A DNA stretch of 64,000 bases from Owenia fusiformis (taxonomy: Eukaryota > Annelida > Polychaeta > Sabellida > Oweniidae), in the NCBI GenBank assembly GCA_903813345.2, contig CAIIXF020000004.1:22567985-22631984 (forward strand). Direction: 5' to 3'. Under the pieces are notes generated by a model. The model worked only from the letters and a program-made list of their open reading frames with translations. It did not search any database and was not told where the DNA came from. Both the position numbers and the translations under genes were made by a program. Positions 22,997 to 35,036 of the stretch are shown one piece after another; position 1 is the first letter of the stretch; every line of letters begins with the position of its first letter.

Positions 22997-25900
22997 GTAA
23001 GTTGTAATTTTGAAAATCTAGCTTTAAAATGTTTATACCCTCACATGTGTGGATACCAATCAAACTTAAATTCCCTTATCTCTTCTTCATTCCCTAATCT
23101 TGAATTTTATATTGTTCTAGTAATGTAGAATTTTGTGTTTTCCCAATATATTGCCACATGTCCCTTCTCATTCACCTTAGATTCGGGTGAAGATTTGTTT
23201 TATTTTCATGCTATAGAGAAGTTTTACACAATTCCTAAGGGGCAACAAGCCTTAAGAAGTTCGATAATTGTATAGCTTGTTAATAAAAAAATAATGAAGC
23301 TTTGCGCATGACGAAAAAATCGTATTTTATTTTAATTCCATATTCAGAGATCCATTGATCTTATCGCCAAGCTGATATTTGTGCCAATAACAAAATAATA
23401 AATGTGGTCTAGAATGACCACTCTACTTAAAGTAGTTTCTTAAATAAGGTAAAAATTAACGTTGACCATATATGGACATAATAAGATATCAAGTGACTTG
23501 GATCAACCAGTCTTTAAATAATGCTCATGCGCAGATGATGTTTGGCTTATTTTAAACAACAGAAGTTATTAACTTATCTCCGAGCGTCAATTAAGGACAG
23601 TGATTTTATTTACACTATTTTGAAAGGCATATATGATACAGTTGTTCGAACAATAAACAATAAATCGATGATCAATATAAAATTTTAAATCAAGAAATAT
23701 TATTTAATGGAACTTCAGCTAAGTGTACCAACCTTTTGGAAGAAGGTAAGCTTTTCAAATCGTTTAAATGGGATAATATTTTTTCAAACTTCGGAAAAAT
23801 TTCTATATTGTATTTTTATAATCTGAGAGAATTTAGTCTTGACGTTGCAGTCTTCCTTCATTTTCTACTAATAAGTAATAAAACATGGGGTTCCTACATG
23901 TTCTTCGACATGTATCGCCTCGCTCGCTCATTCATACGATTATGCTCTCTCTCATTTTATATACCATGGTATTTTGTTTTCAGAGAATGTCTAATCAAGA
24001 TGGCGAAATAAACCCAGAGACACACTCGACTGGAACAATAAATGGTGATTGCCAGGCAACATGCAGTGGTTACCATGGGAACTACTATGACGATCATAGA
24101 CATGGCGATACAATCGATAATCATGTTAACAATTGTGACATTAACACAGATGACCGTGACAGTAAAAGAACACAATCGCATAATAATGACGTAGTGACTG
24201 GATCCGGAAATGATCCGTCAAATTATTTATCTGTTTCGATACAGTCACGTGACTTCAGTCGAGGGTCTGTTTCCAGTAATCTTTCCGTTGTAAATGTAAG
24301 TGAAACCCTTTATTTTTCAGTACTCTGTAAATATTAAACCCGTCCCCATTTTTGGATCAGTACTCTATATAAATAAAACCAAGAATGAAAGTATATCATT
24401 CGACAGACTTTACCTTTAAGTTACCTTTAAGCAATAAAAAGTCAGTGAGGTAAATTAGAAATCACAAGCCAAATCACCAAAAGTCGAATGACATTCGAGA
24501 TCTACATTTCCTCCAAGATTTTAGATGATTTATATTTGCAATTCTAAACTTTTTTGCTCAGATTACTGATATAACTGGTGCAGAAGACAGTATACACCTA
24601 ACTACAACTGTACTGAAGCGTTGCAAACGTCAAGTTCTTCGTCCTTACTGGCGCCTTCTGACCGTTGTAAGTCCATTGTCCATGATTGTAAAAGGCGTTA
24701 CTATGACATTTATGTCTCCTCATCAAGTAAAAACATCAACAACTGTGAATAAAAAATACACATTTTTCAATATATGAGATATTTTTTATCGATTTTGATT
24801 GGTTGAATAGCAGTGGATAGTTTTGACTATTCACTGCGCATTTTGTGTAATATGTGTGAAATATCTTTTGCTTGATAAGTCAATTGATAAAGAACAATAA
24901 AGATTGCTGTATTAGTTTTAATTTCGAAATACAATTTTAACTGCAACTGTCAACCCCTAGATATGCCAATAATAGTAATTTCATGTTTTCTAGATTGGCT
25001 GGCGTGAGTTCGGAAAAGAATCCGTAAACGCGAATGGGAAATGTTGGAGATTTCTCAACGTTGTATATCCAGTGTTTATATCTTTATTGCTTCTATACAC
25101 GTACATATATCAAATCCTTGTCTGTCAGTGGAGGTTAAACGTATCCCAGGATACCCAGGTAAAGAGACAAAGTCCTATCATATTTCTATTATTGTGTTAT
25201 CTCGAGCATACGGTGAGCTTGCATCTGGATAATACAGTATCCGTGTATTCTACACTGAACGAACAAAAAATCAAATGAAAGCAAATGTACATGATTAATG
25301 ATTTTAAAAGTGAAGGCTTTGTACTTGATATAGCAACTAATATTAATTATCTTTCTGAAAATGAATACATATTCCTGAAATCACCAGGCAATATAAATTC
25401 TTATTTTTAAGATTACGTGTTAATAGGCTACCGTATGTATTAGAAATATCAGATTAAGTACTTTATTATTAGTCACTTCCCATATTTCTGAAATAAATAC
25501 ATTAAATTCTTATTATTTTGCAGCCTGTGATTATCCAACCGGCTCTTCCTCGTGAGAACAATATAACCAGCACCAATTCCACAACAGTATCTTATCCATG
25601 GTTACCGATATCTCCATCGTCTCATTCCGCTGTCAACGCCACTAAATTGACCAAAATAACCGGAAATACGTCACCAAGATGTGATCACGTGATCACTACG
25701 TATGTTATACCAAGCTTGCTGCATTTTATAGCATACATTTTAGGCATTTTCTACTTTAGGATAATGGAAGCAGAACAGCTCTATGCACTGTTAGAAAAGG
25801 TATGTCACGTGACACATAATATCTTGAAAGCCCATGGTCATGTCTTTAAATTAAATTATGACAAATTGATATATTACATCTATCCTAAATTCATTCAAAA

Positions 25901-28900
25901 TAGTTGGCTATTATGAAAAAACAAGATTTGTAACGTTTGAAAACGAAACAATAAAACATAACCTAATCACATCGAAGAATTAGTCAATATAGAACAATTG
26001 TTTGACTTTTGACATTTATAACAATTTAGGTTTTTCTCCAAGCAACGGCGTTACAAGGAAGAGTGGCATCGCAGGCTAAAATTATTGGACGTTTAAGGTA
26101 TAACAGTTAAACGTGTACAGAGTGTTTCATAATTACCGTCCCCAGCCATCCACAGCCACCATTGAATCACCTAGAGCTCTGGGTATTTCTTTAAAATATT
26201 TAATGCATTTGTCTTTCAAATATCATTGGGATATATCCTCAGCATCAATCAAATATTTTAAATTATACGTTACTATAGATAATAGTACAATAACGTCATT
26301 TCGGCCCTCGGTCCAACATTTCACTATATTGCTCGCAGAAATGACGTTATTAGTATTATTACCACCGTTAACGACCAGGACTGAAACAGCAAGAAAATCT
26401 TACGCATTGAACGATATCTAATTTCCCGGGGAAAATTGCCGGTCCAGAATATATTCTAGACCAAGAGGAGGGAAAGCCCCAGAGTTTCAAGATGACAGAC
26501 ATAATTACCTCTCTTGCTTACCACATTCGTTCGTTCGAATTTTCATCGGCTAGTTATCAAATACTACACTTCGATGGGATGTTATAATTGATATAGGCAT
26601 ATTCCGTACACCTTTCTTTATCTTGATGTGAAATGAGAAGCTATGATATTGGTTAACACGCCAGAAATGAACATGATATATTTTGAAACCGCCATTGATG
26701 ACGTCATTTGTTTGTCGACTTTTGACCAATCAGCGACCGTGTCATCTCAATACAGATTTACATTATAAGCGTATGTCATCTTTGAACCCTGGTGTTTCTC
26801 CCCCTCTGTTCTAGACCGGTCCATATGGACCACCACTATGACGTCACACATGTCTCAGGTCGATATAGTAAAATGAATGCCTTCTAAACTAGCACTAAAA
26901 AAACCTAGAACTGGCCCGGCAAGGTGGTAATAATAGTGTATTGAGGCATGGTTATCAACTTATCATAGCTTTATGTAAGGCACATGGCTAATTTTGGATT
27001 CTATGCTTAAGGTAAAATGGGTACCCTTTGTAGAGGTATGTAGCAAGTTGAAAAGACCGTTAGGCTTATTCTAATAAGATGTTTTAATAAGTCCAAAATT
27101 GAACAAGCTTTCATATGATATATAACATATGGTGGTATGCTGTTTAGGATTGGTGGTTGATGGGTGACGGTCATTATGATCATTATTCATGCACATATCT
27201 CTGTTTATTCCCATTTTATTGTGTATGCAATCAAACTATGAAACCTATGTGCATTGCGAGTGTTTAGAGCACGAGGTTCTTGTTTTTCTATGTAAAACGA
27301 GGCCAGAGGCCGAGTTTTAAGACTAGCATAAACGATTCGAAAGAGCAATAACTCAGCGAGCCTAAGCCTGAAATGTCCTTAATCTTGAATTTGTTTCAGA
27401 CTTTTCCTTGCCCTTGGAGCAGTATGGGTGATTCTCTCTGTTGGGTTACATGTTCTTTTCATGTTCGCATTTGGGCTGGACACAATGGCCCATAATACAA
27501 AAACTAGGTAAAGCCGAAACTATTTTAAAATGGAGGCGAATAATGTTGAATGTTAATTTCCAGAAGAATTTTTTTGAAAACATGCTATTATGGTTCTTGT
27601 GCCATCCTTTAGAACTTTGCTATCTGAACTGAGATATCATATCAAATATAAAAAATGTCCAAATTCATAAAAATTTACAAAATGGATGTGGACGTCTTTT
27701 GAGTCATTTCCAGCTTTCTCTTAAAAAATAAGTTTGATATAACATATTTTATGCATATACATATATCATATATCATATACATATACATGTATATTTATTT
27801 TTGATTTCAGTCCAGCCAGACACTGGTCGTTATTCGGAGTAGACCTCCTTGGGACAATGCTCTTGAACTCTGTGAACGTCGCCATTGTTATGAACTACGG
27901 CACGCAATGCGAGACTCTAGTTTTCTACATAAAAGGAATTTCAACAAGAATACAAGAAAAATCGGTAGACCTGCGTTATGCAATGAAGGTATTATCGACC
28001 ATGATGTTTAACCCGGAGAGTACCGATGCACCACGACCAAATATATTTGTATAACGAAAATGGCCGAAGTCGTTCAAGGAACCAATCAAATTCCTTAAAG
28101 GGTGACGCATATCGTTTAGCAAATCGAACGCTCGTTTCTGGTGTTTCCGTTTAGTATAAAAGGCCCGATCCCGGAATAATACTCAAGGGTTCACAGGTTC
28201 GAGGTCGTTGTGTCAACACCTCTAACTGTTATATAGCATAAGTATATTATAGATCGTCACACATTTATAAAAGGGTGATTTTTATTTTGACAAATCAATT
28301 CCACATTTATGGGTGAAGTTTCAGGATCTTCTATTTGTGTATAATAAGGAAAAATTGGCATCTAAATTTCCCCATAACGTAATAGCACACAGCTTGGCAT
28401 ATGAAATATCCTACAAATGAAACAAAGCAAGACAAACCGGTTTCTAATACAAGGATTTATATTGGCTGTTGTACGTGTATTCTTTGAACGCAATCACTCT
28501 TTGGATAACGTTTTCAAAATCATTATAAACGGATTACTTTATCTCAAAGACAATTTCAGTAAACTGGATTTTACAGAACTCCCCTTATTTCTTAAAAATG
28601 GACTGATCCAGTTGATTCGCCTGGGACCGCCATATTGTTTTTATACGGGATGCTAATCGGAACCCTTTAAAGGGTTAGGTTAGATCTTCGGCCATCTTCG
28701 ACTGTAGATGGCCAAAGTCGTTCAAGGAATCGGCCATCCTCGACTGTAGATGGCCAAAGTCGTTCAAGGAATCGGCCATCCTCGACTGTAGATGGCCAAA
28801 GTCGTTCGAGGAATCGGCCATCCTCGACTGTAGATGGCCAAAGTCGTTCAAGGAATCGGCCATCCTCGACTGTAGATGGCCAAAGTCGTTCAAGGAATCG

Positions 28901-31900
28901 GCCATCCTCGACTGTAGATGGCCAAAGTCGTTCGAGGAATCGGCCATCCTCGACTGTAGATGGCCAAAGTCGTTCAAGGAATCGGCCATCCTCGACTGTA
29001 GATGGCCAAAGTCGTTCAAGGAATCGGCCATCCTCGACTGTAGATGGCCAAAGTCGTTCGAGGAATCGGCCATCCTCGACTGTAGATGGCCAAAGTCGTT
29101 CAAGGAATCGGCCATCCTCGACTGTAGATGGCCAAAGTCGTTCGAGGAATCGGCCATCCTCGACTGTAGATGGCCAAAGTCGTTCGAGGAATCGGCCATC
29201 CTCGACTGTAGATGGCCAAAGTCGTTCAAGGAATCGGCCATCCTCGACTGTAGATGGCCAAAGTCGTTCAAGGAATCGGCCATCCTCGACTGTAGTTTGC
29301 CAAAGTCGTTCGAGGAATCGGCCATCCTCGACTGTAGATGGCCAAAGTCGTTCAAGGAATCGGCCATCCTCGACTGTAGATGGCCAAAGTCGTTCAAGGA
29401 ATCGGCCATCCTCGACTGTAGATGGCCAAAGTCGTTCAAGGAATCGGCCATCCTCGACTGTAGATGGCCAAAGTCGTTCGAGGAATCGGCCATCTTCGAC
29501 TGTGGATGGCCAAAGTCGTTCGAGGAATCGGCCATCCTCGACTGTAGATGGCCAAAGTCGTTCAAGGAATCAATCAAAGTCCTCGAAGGGTTAGGGTTAG
29601 ATTTTCGGCCATCTTCGATTGTGATCCAAAAATCGCTACCCCTATATTTATTTATCACCCCTGAAAAAAATCATGAGAGCTTAAAAAGACATTAATTTAC
29701 TTCATATAAACAGTCAATTGTTGAATTTCCTATATGTGGTGGCACCCAGTGTTTCGTATAGGCGTTGATGCTTGGTTTTCTTCAATCCATGACCATACTT
29801 ATATGATTTTATATTTTTTAATTTATTTAAACATGAACATTTACAAATATGTTGTCTTAAAACATTCACGAGCGTATGGTTAACAACGTTTAACACCAAG
29901 TTAAGCTCCTTTACCTGACTGGTAGGCCATCCAGGTACTTGATTGATGATTTCAGGATATATTGGCTGTGAGGCAGTCTCTTAGTAGCCTCAATAGCACT
30001 ATGGCCCAAATGACGTCATTGGTTGTGTTTACTTTTGCTGAGATGGTCATCATTGGTAAGATATACCGATTACTATACCATTTAAGGAAGATAGGGGGGG
30101 GGGTCTTTCAAGTTAAGTTATAACCGCCACACACATGTATTAGAATGTGAGCTCTTGTGTGTTTAATGTGGTATCATAAGCGAAAGGCCGGTAGAAATAT
30201 TTTAGAAATAAAGAGGGCGTGCCCATCAATATGTGTTTATTTAGAAATGTTATGTTAATATCTGCTGCCATCTTTAGATCGACCCATACTGAAATAAGGT
30301 ACATTTATACTGCTTTTAAATTGTAACTAAATTACAATCTAAGGCCATGATAACGTTACCAATAATTTGAAGAACGGAGTGTCCCACATATGCAAACCGA
30401 TTTCAATCTCTCAGTTACGTAGAAATATTGGCTTCGTGGCGATCAACTTAAAAAGTTATATTTCCGTGAATTATATTATATTATATTATATTATAATTAT
30501 GTTATATCATATTATATTATATTATGTTATATGATAATTATATTATATCATATTATATCATATCATATCATATTATATTGTATTATATTATATTATATTA
30601 TATGTTTATTATATTATATTATACTATGTTATATTATATTATATTATACGATATTATATCATATTATATTATATCATATTATATTATATCATATCATATT
30701 ATATTATATCATATTATATTATATTATATTATTTCATATTATATTATATTATATTATATTATATTATACGTATATTCAATTATTTCCAGGGATTAGTATT
30801 TTGGTGCTCAATAGGAACGACCAAGCAATCGTTTGGGTGTACCGGTCAATATTTCCAATTGTTTACTCGCTGATTCTTATATTTCCACTAACACAGGTAA
30901 AAGCAAAACGTTTAAAATATGCTTTATATTGAACAAAACTGAGATTTTATGAGTGATTGTATAATTTATGCCTGGAGAGTTTTTTCTGTTCATTGTAAAA
31001 TACCAAAATCGTGAAAAGGTTTTAAATATTTGTCAATAGGCTAAATTGAAATAATGGGCCATTTAAAATCCTCATCCTGATGTCAAATAATATCACTGTA
31101 ATTATATATTCCAGGCTGCTAGAATCATATCGATGGGGTCAAAGTTCAAGAAGTTAGCCTTAGAAAGTCGGGTGTTTGGATATGGAGGATGTTCCCCGGG
31201 AGAACTAGATTCATTCCTTACTTTTATTGGACAAACACACCTTCGAGTACGTATAGGATTCTCTTTCAAATTTGTGTTTCGTTCGGTGTAGGTAAAGGTC
31301 ACAAATACATTATGTGCAGAAGAAGTGGGTAGCTCCGACAATTATTTCACGGGTATTATTTGGTAATCATTAACATAATTTAAAAATAAATTACACCCAT
31401 CACTTTAAATTTATGATAATATCCATTCACACAAAGCTAGGGAAGGTATGTCCGATTCCAGGCAATGCCAACACACTATTTCAAATATATGCATGCAATT
31501 ATAATATATCCAACAATTCACCAAAGGTCTCTCATTCAAAATTCTATTGAAACTTATGAAATCGATAAGCTGATAAGTTCATATTTTAGTAAAGTTCTAT
31601 AAATAGTATTAGGGTATACAAGTTACGTGCTTATGCAGGTCAAATGTTAAGTGTTCTATAGTTGTCATGGTGACTGGAATCCATGATACCGACTGACACA
31701 AACACAAATAACAGTTTGACCTTTGCAAAAAGTTTACTTGAAAATATATTATTTTGGTCATTTCATATCTTTTTTGTATATAATATTTTGCAATGTGTGA
31801 AAAGAATCTAAGCCGAATACTCAATGCATTGTTGAATGACCATTCATTTCAGACGTTATTCCTGATCTTAACACTTGATACTTGCATATCTCTTGCAAAT

Positions 31901-33663
31901 TTTGAAAAGCAAATTTAAGCAAACTAAAATTTGAAATCGTGAAAATTGCAGTTTATTGAGTCGGGGCAATCTGGGCGATGTTCCTTTTTACATGATTCGG
32001 TTTTTCGCGCATGAGCAAAAATTGAAGCACCTCACATGATTCAGATTGCTTTCCCGCGTTTCAATGGGACTCGATGGGGCAATTTGGACTTTGCCCACGT
32101 TCGGCTTAATTTAATTTCTTTGTAACTGGAGTTCCATGCTATTTGTAGCTACACAAAACTCCTTCGTTATAGTCTACGCAAGGGCGTTACAATACCCGGG
32201 AATTTATCGGTTCGTGCAGTACTTGTTTGTGATAGCGCCCTCTGTAGGTCACTGTGCTTATAGCCTACATTAATACGGGGTAGGATATCGGGAATTCGGT
32301 CAGTTTCCATCCGTCGATTTCGCTATGAATTGAAGCAAGTGTGACCACTTTATCCACTTAAACAATTTGATAATTGATTAAATCTTTAAACAAAATCGAT
32401 AAACACGTTATACACTTCCTATCTCCTTAGAAATTAGCATGTATTTATGGATTGTGTTTTCGAACAAGGCTCGACCCAAACCAATAGGGAAATCCTTATG
32501 CTAATTAGTATGACGTCATATTTTCCTGGGGAATCCTAGATTTCAAAGCCTCAGTCTGTTATTGTGTCAAATGTAAACGCTCTTTTGCAGACAGAAAATT
32601 GACAGATTAGCTTTTAACTTTCAGCTTTGATGTTTAAATATTCTGTATTTCTACCGGACTTCTTGCTGAATATCATATAATGTTATAACTTGATTTGGAC
32701 CATTGCCTGATTGATCATTCTGAAATTTTGATTGTGACCGTATGATTGATTGGCGAGAAAAATAATTCCTATTGTTTTCCAGCGAAGTCAAAATGTTACA
32801 GCATGAGTTATAATGTCGAGTTTGCATCATGTTAAATTCTGCTAGTGATTAGAAGTCCATGCACAAGCATACACATAACTTGAGAGACAAACACACCCAG
32901 GCTCCAGGCCGTGGATGGAAATATAAAACTATTTAAGGCACAAACTGGTATTTAATAGACCGATATGTAGTGTCTGCCATGTATTGAAGGTAAACAATCT
33001 GCATTATTAATGTTACTTCTATCAATACATGGATTGTGCAATGGAAAAGCAATGGCACAATCAAAAATGTGCATATCAATCGTGAATATCTCTCGGTTCA
33101 AAGCTTATTTCCAACAGAATCGTGTCAAGATATGTGTCTGAGTAACAGTTATACATTATAAGATCGCAAACTCTTACCAATTATCAGCCGAATGGCTCAT
33201 TTTCAACGAAATGTCCTTAAGACAACAGCCCTGGGTCGCGCCTGAGACCAAAAACTATTTCAAATAGCCCTCCCCTAATTATATTGGATAATCACATTTA
33301 TGCGTGCGCGCGCATCTCCTCCACTGAACGAAACGCCACTTCCCGCTGAAATCACCGGGTATTGATCTTTCCCTTGGTCTACGCGTTTTTCAGGCACAGG
33401 CCACGTAAATATACCTAGACGAATAGGTGAGGGTCAATACATATTCTATTTGAATAAAAGAGGAAATTCGGTGACAAACTTTTTGTAATCTATTTATGCC
33501 CAAACAATATTAATATATATGTATTTCTTTATTTTTGCAGGCAAAATTATTCCATATTCCAATGAAAGCGGGCTTCCTTGTTGGATTCCTTGTGGTGACG
33601 TCACTAGCCTTATTGCTGCTCTTTCAGACTAATTTGATAGTATCAACAAGACAGTTGCTATAG
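22898..33663 (+). CDS. Gustatory-receptor-like (GRL) seven-helix protein, 12-exon gene
   Basis: Exons: 22898-22996, 23984-24295, 24562-24666, 24994-25158, 25524-25799, 26030-26097, 27400-27507, 27811-27988, 29956-30055, 30790-30896, 31115-31246, 33541-33663. Joined they give 590 residues with every phase consistent (intron phases 0,0,0,0,0,2,2,0,1,0,0). Seven hydrophobic helices lie at about 192-216, 283-307, 344-368, 385-407, 455-480, 483-503 and 561-581. The loop between helices 1 and 2 has five N-glycosylation sequons, so it is outside and the long, Asn/Asp/His-rich N terminus is inside. That is the inverted topology of the insect chemoreceptor superfamily, whose GRL members are known in several invertebrate phyla. 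The classical C-terminal TY...QF motif is absent. Ligand and channel activity are unknown. If the first exon is wrong, translation starts at ATG 23987 (556 aa). Confidence 0.7.
23984..24295 (+). CDS. GRL exon 2 (hydrophilic N-terminal domain)
   Basis: Acceptor TTTTGTTTTCAG, then AGAATGTCTAATC. Encodes a polar, Asn/Asp/His-rich cytoplasmic segment (HGDTIDNHVNNCDINTDDRD) and ends at AAT|GTAAGT. ATG 23987 is the alternative start. Confidence 0.65.
24562..24666 (+). CDS. GRL exon 3
   Basis: 35 codons from ITDITGAEDS to RPYWRLLTV, between CTCAG and GTAAGT. The Tyr-Trp-Arg-basic region just before helix 1 is typical of the cytoplasmic side. Confidence 0.65.
24994..25158 (+). CDS. GRL exon 4 (helix 1)
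   Basis: 55 codons containing FLNVVYPVFISLLLLYTYIY, the first membrane helix, then the sequon NVS. Bounded by TTTTCTAG and GTAAAG. Confidence 0.7.
25524..25799 (+). CDS. GRL exon 5 (glycosylated loop and helix 2)
   Basis: 92 codons. The first half is a Ser/Thr-rich loop with four N-x-S/T sites; the second half is helix 2 (TYVIPSLLHFIAYILGIFYF). Bounded by TTTTGCAG and GTATGT. Confidence 0.7.
26030..26097 (+). CDS. GRL exon 6
   Basis: 68-bp exon VFLQATALQGRVASQAKIIG, an amphipathic cytoplasmic link between helices 2 and 3. It ends in phase 2 (TTTAAG|GTATAA). Confidence 0.65.
26453..26815. mobile_element. MITE copy 2 (TTCTAGACC...AGAGGAGGG ends) in GRL intron 6
   Basis: Inverted ends ATTCTAGACCAAGAGGAGGG and CCCCCTCTGTTCTAGACCGG. 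It shares about 53 identical bases with copy 1 at 440-678 and lies between GRL exons 6 and 7. Confidence 0.65.
27400..27507 (+). CDS. GRL exon 7 (helix 3)
   Basis: 108 bp encoding LFLALGAVWVILSVGLHVLF, a clear membrane helix. Bounded by TTGTTTCAG and GTAAAG; the split codon with exon 6 reads Arg and with exon 8 reads Ser. Confidence 0.7.
27811..27988 (+). CDS. GRL exon 8 (helix 4)
   Basis: 178 bp encoding PARHWSLFGVDLLGTMLLNS, VNVAIVMNYG and then a long charged loop ending DLRYAMK. Bounded by GATTTCAG and GTATTA. Confidence 0.7.
28690..29580. repeat. 42-bp minisatellite, about 21 copies, in GRL intron 8
   Basis: The unit is GGCCATCCTCGACTGTAGAT + GGCCAAAGTCGTTCAAGGAA + TC. GGCCATC and GATGGCC within each unit pair across 10 nt, so each repeat is a hairpin. 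Most copies differ only at one A/G site (TTCAAGG or TTCGAGG), in the order AAG AAG AAG in the first nine copies. Period 42 keeps frames open on both strands, producing spurious long proteins. A partial unit lies at 28061-28100. Confidence 0.9.
29956..30055 (+). CDS. GRL exon 9 (helix 5), hidden between two repeat arrays
   Basis: The 100-bp exon was located because exons 8 and 10 do not share phase and one helix was missing. It reads DILAVRQSLSSLNSTMAQMT, then SLVVFTFAEMVIIG, between ATGATTTCAG and GTAAGA. It enters in phase 0 and leaves in phase 1, which restores the frame, and supplies helix 5. Confidence 0.75.
30471..30772. repeat. ATATT pentanucleotide array in GRL intron 9
   Basis: About 300 bp of (ATATT)n with ATATC interruptions, ending about 15 bp before the exon 10 acceptor. 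Confidence 0.9.
30790..30896 (+). CDS. GRL exon 10 (helix 6)
   Basis: 107 bp encoding ISILVLNRNDQAIVWVYRSI and FPIVYSLILIFPLTQ; begins right after the ATATT array with acceptor TATTTCCAG and ends at CAG|GTAAAA. Confidence 0.7.
31115..31246 (+). CDS. GRL exon 11 (last cytoplasmic loop)
   Basis: 44 codons, AARIISMGSKFKKLALESRV then FGYGGCSPGELDSFLTFIGQ and THLR; phase 0 on both sides (ATTCCAG, CGA|GTACGT). The loop length between helices 6 and 7 fits the insect chemoreceptor pattern. Confidence 0.7.
31247..33540. other. GRL intron 11 (2.3 kb)
   Basis: Bounded by CGA|GTACGT and TTTTTGCAG. Contains no recognised exon, repeat array or element; AT-rich. Confidence 0.5.
33541..33663 (+). CDS. GRL exon 12 (helix 7 and stop)
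   Basis: 40 codons plus TAG: AKLFHIPMKAGFLVGFLVVT, SLALLLLFQTNLIVSTRQLL. Acceptor TTTTTGCAG. Helix 7 is followed directly by the C terminus. The final 25 bp recur twice downstream in the 3' flank. Confidence 0.7.
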   Translation, partial: AKLFHIPMKAGFLVGFLVVTSLALLLLFQTNLIVSTRQLL

Positions 33664-33960
33664 TATTGTTTTATTTACTGTTTGACGAACACCCCTACGT
33701 TGCATTAAAACTCTGCTGATTTGATAGTACCAGTAAGACAGTTGCTCTAGTTTAGTACTTTATTTATAGTTGGATGAACGTCGTTATTGGCTATAGTGCA
33801 TTCCTTCCATATAAAGAACTTATATACCTTATAATTATGCTGATTTGATAGAATCAGCAAGACAGTTGCTGTAGTGATGTTTTGTTTACTGTTTGACGAA
33901 CATCTTATTGGATGAGGTGCATCCCTACGTAGCATGAAAATTTTGCTGATTGGAAAGATC
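33636..33960. repeat. Three tandem copies of the GRL 3' end
   Basis: The block TTGATAGTATCAACAAGACA + GTTGCTATAG, containing the GRL stop codon, recurs at about 33720 and 33848, each followed by a TTTATTTAC/TTTGACGAAC-like stretch and, in two copies, CCCTACGTNGCAT. Units are about 80-130 bp and diverged. Confidence 0.6.
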
Positions 33961-34019
33961 ACGACATCACATTCTACAGTACATATAATAGCCAGGTTCA
34001 CTTACTGCGTCAACAATTG

Positions 34020-34930
34020 AAATTCGTATGTTCATCAATATTTACTGAGAATGGTGCCACGATTGAAGTAAACATCTGGCCTATTATTTTCGATATACCT
34101 ATCAGCAAACATGTAAATGATAATTTTGATGTTCTGTTACATATTGGTAAATATCTAAGCACAAGTGCTAAAGGGAAAGGACCAAAACTTGTAATGGAAC
34201 TCAGCAAGAAAAAGCAAACTCTAAGTGCATACCAGTCAAGAAAAACAAACCCCACATATACCAAAACCATGATCTAGCGTGAAAAGAAACAATGTCTAAT
34301 ACCCCCTTTCCCCCCACCATTCAAGAACCGATATCACAATCCAAGACCAGAACAGAACACCAAGGGACATTTCATTCATACTGAAGTCATTACAATACAT
34401 GTTGAAGAATTTAGAAATTGATAGCCAATACTCATAACATCAAAAATAGTTGTACTCATACAAGATGGAGCATTCAGTCTCAAATGATGTGGGATAAAGT
34501 GGGAAAGGTAATTCTGAAGATATGGCCTTTTATGAATTTCCCTTATGTGCATGTATACCCCTACTTTAAAAGACACACAACACAACCCACGTGACAATTC
34601 ATGTTTGAAAAATTTCAGAAACCGCTTGCAGATTACAACCTTGAACCAAAAATGAATTATAATATTTAATTATTCAAATCCCACATGCCTTTCACAGACC
34701 CAAAAATCAATGCTCACTATGTAAATGAATGTAGCACTATAATATGAGCTTTCTTGTAATTTTTGCCAATGTCTGTATCATGTTTTGTTTGTCTTAACTT
34801 TCAATAATAAAAAATAAAACAAAAATACAACGATTAGGCAAGGCTAGGACATTATTGAAGAATAACGTGAAATAGAAATTTAAATTAAAAGCAAAACAAA
34901 GTTGCCGTTCTGTCGGGGCATTGCTGTATT
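34020..34930. other. No gene recognised
   Basis: An 86-codon open frame at 34017-34277 (+) starts MKFVCSSIFTENGATIEVNI, but I see no family features and no splice context. The remainder is AT-rich without signals. Confidence 0.35.
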
Positions 34931-34935
34931 GTAAA

Positions 34936-35036
34936 GAGTCCCTCGTTTTAGCAGCGTACGTTTTTGGTCCCCAACTGTGAGAAGCCAAGCCCTCAATTCT
35001 CACAGCTGGGGACCCAAATGCCGCTGAAAGTAGGGA
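34936..35036. repeat. Hairpin AGAGTCCCT...AGGGACTCT
   Basis: The arms pair AGAGTCCCTCGTTTTAGCAG with its diverged complement, and GGTCCCCAACTGTGAGAA with TTCTCACAGCTGGGGACC, leaving a 13-nt loop. A small foldback of about 100 bp. Confidence 0.65.

Noticed and set aside
28690-29580. Possible CRISPR-like array (regular repeats)
   Set aside because: There are no unique spacers; the whole 42-bp unit is repeated. Host DNA is eukaryotic.
29585-29605. GGGTTAGGGTTAG as an internal telomere repeat
   Set aside because: Only two units, continuous with minisatellite flank text that also occurs near 28670 as GGGTTAGGTTAG.
28675-29658. 327-codon frame of MADSLNDFGHLQSR repeats (minus) and a 132-codon plus frame over the same DNA
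   Set aside because: The 42-bp period is divisible by three, so any stop-free frame stays open on both strands. It lies within an intron of the GRL gene and has no start context or splice support.
34017-34277. 86-codon plus frame as a gene
   Set aside because: No recognised family, no splice or promoter context, and a counter-strand frame of equal length overlaps it.
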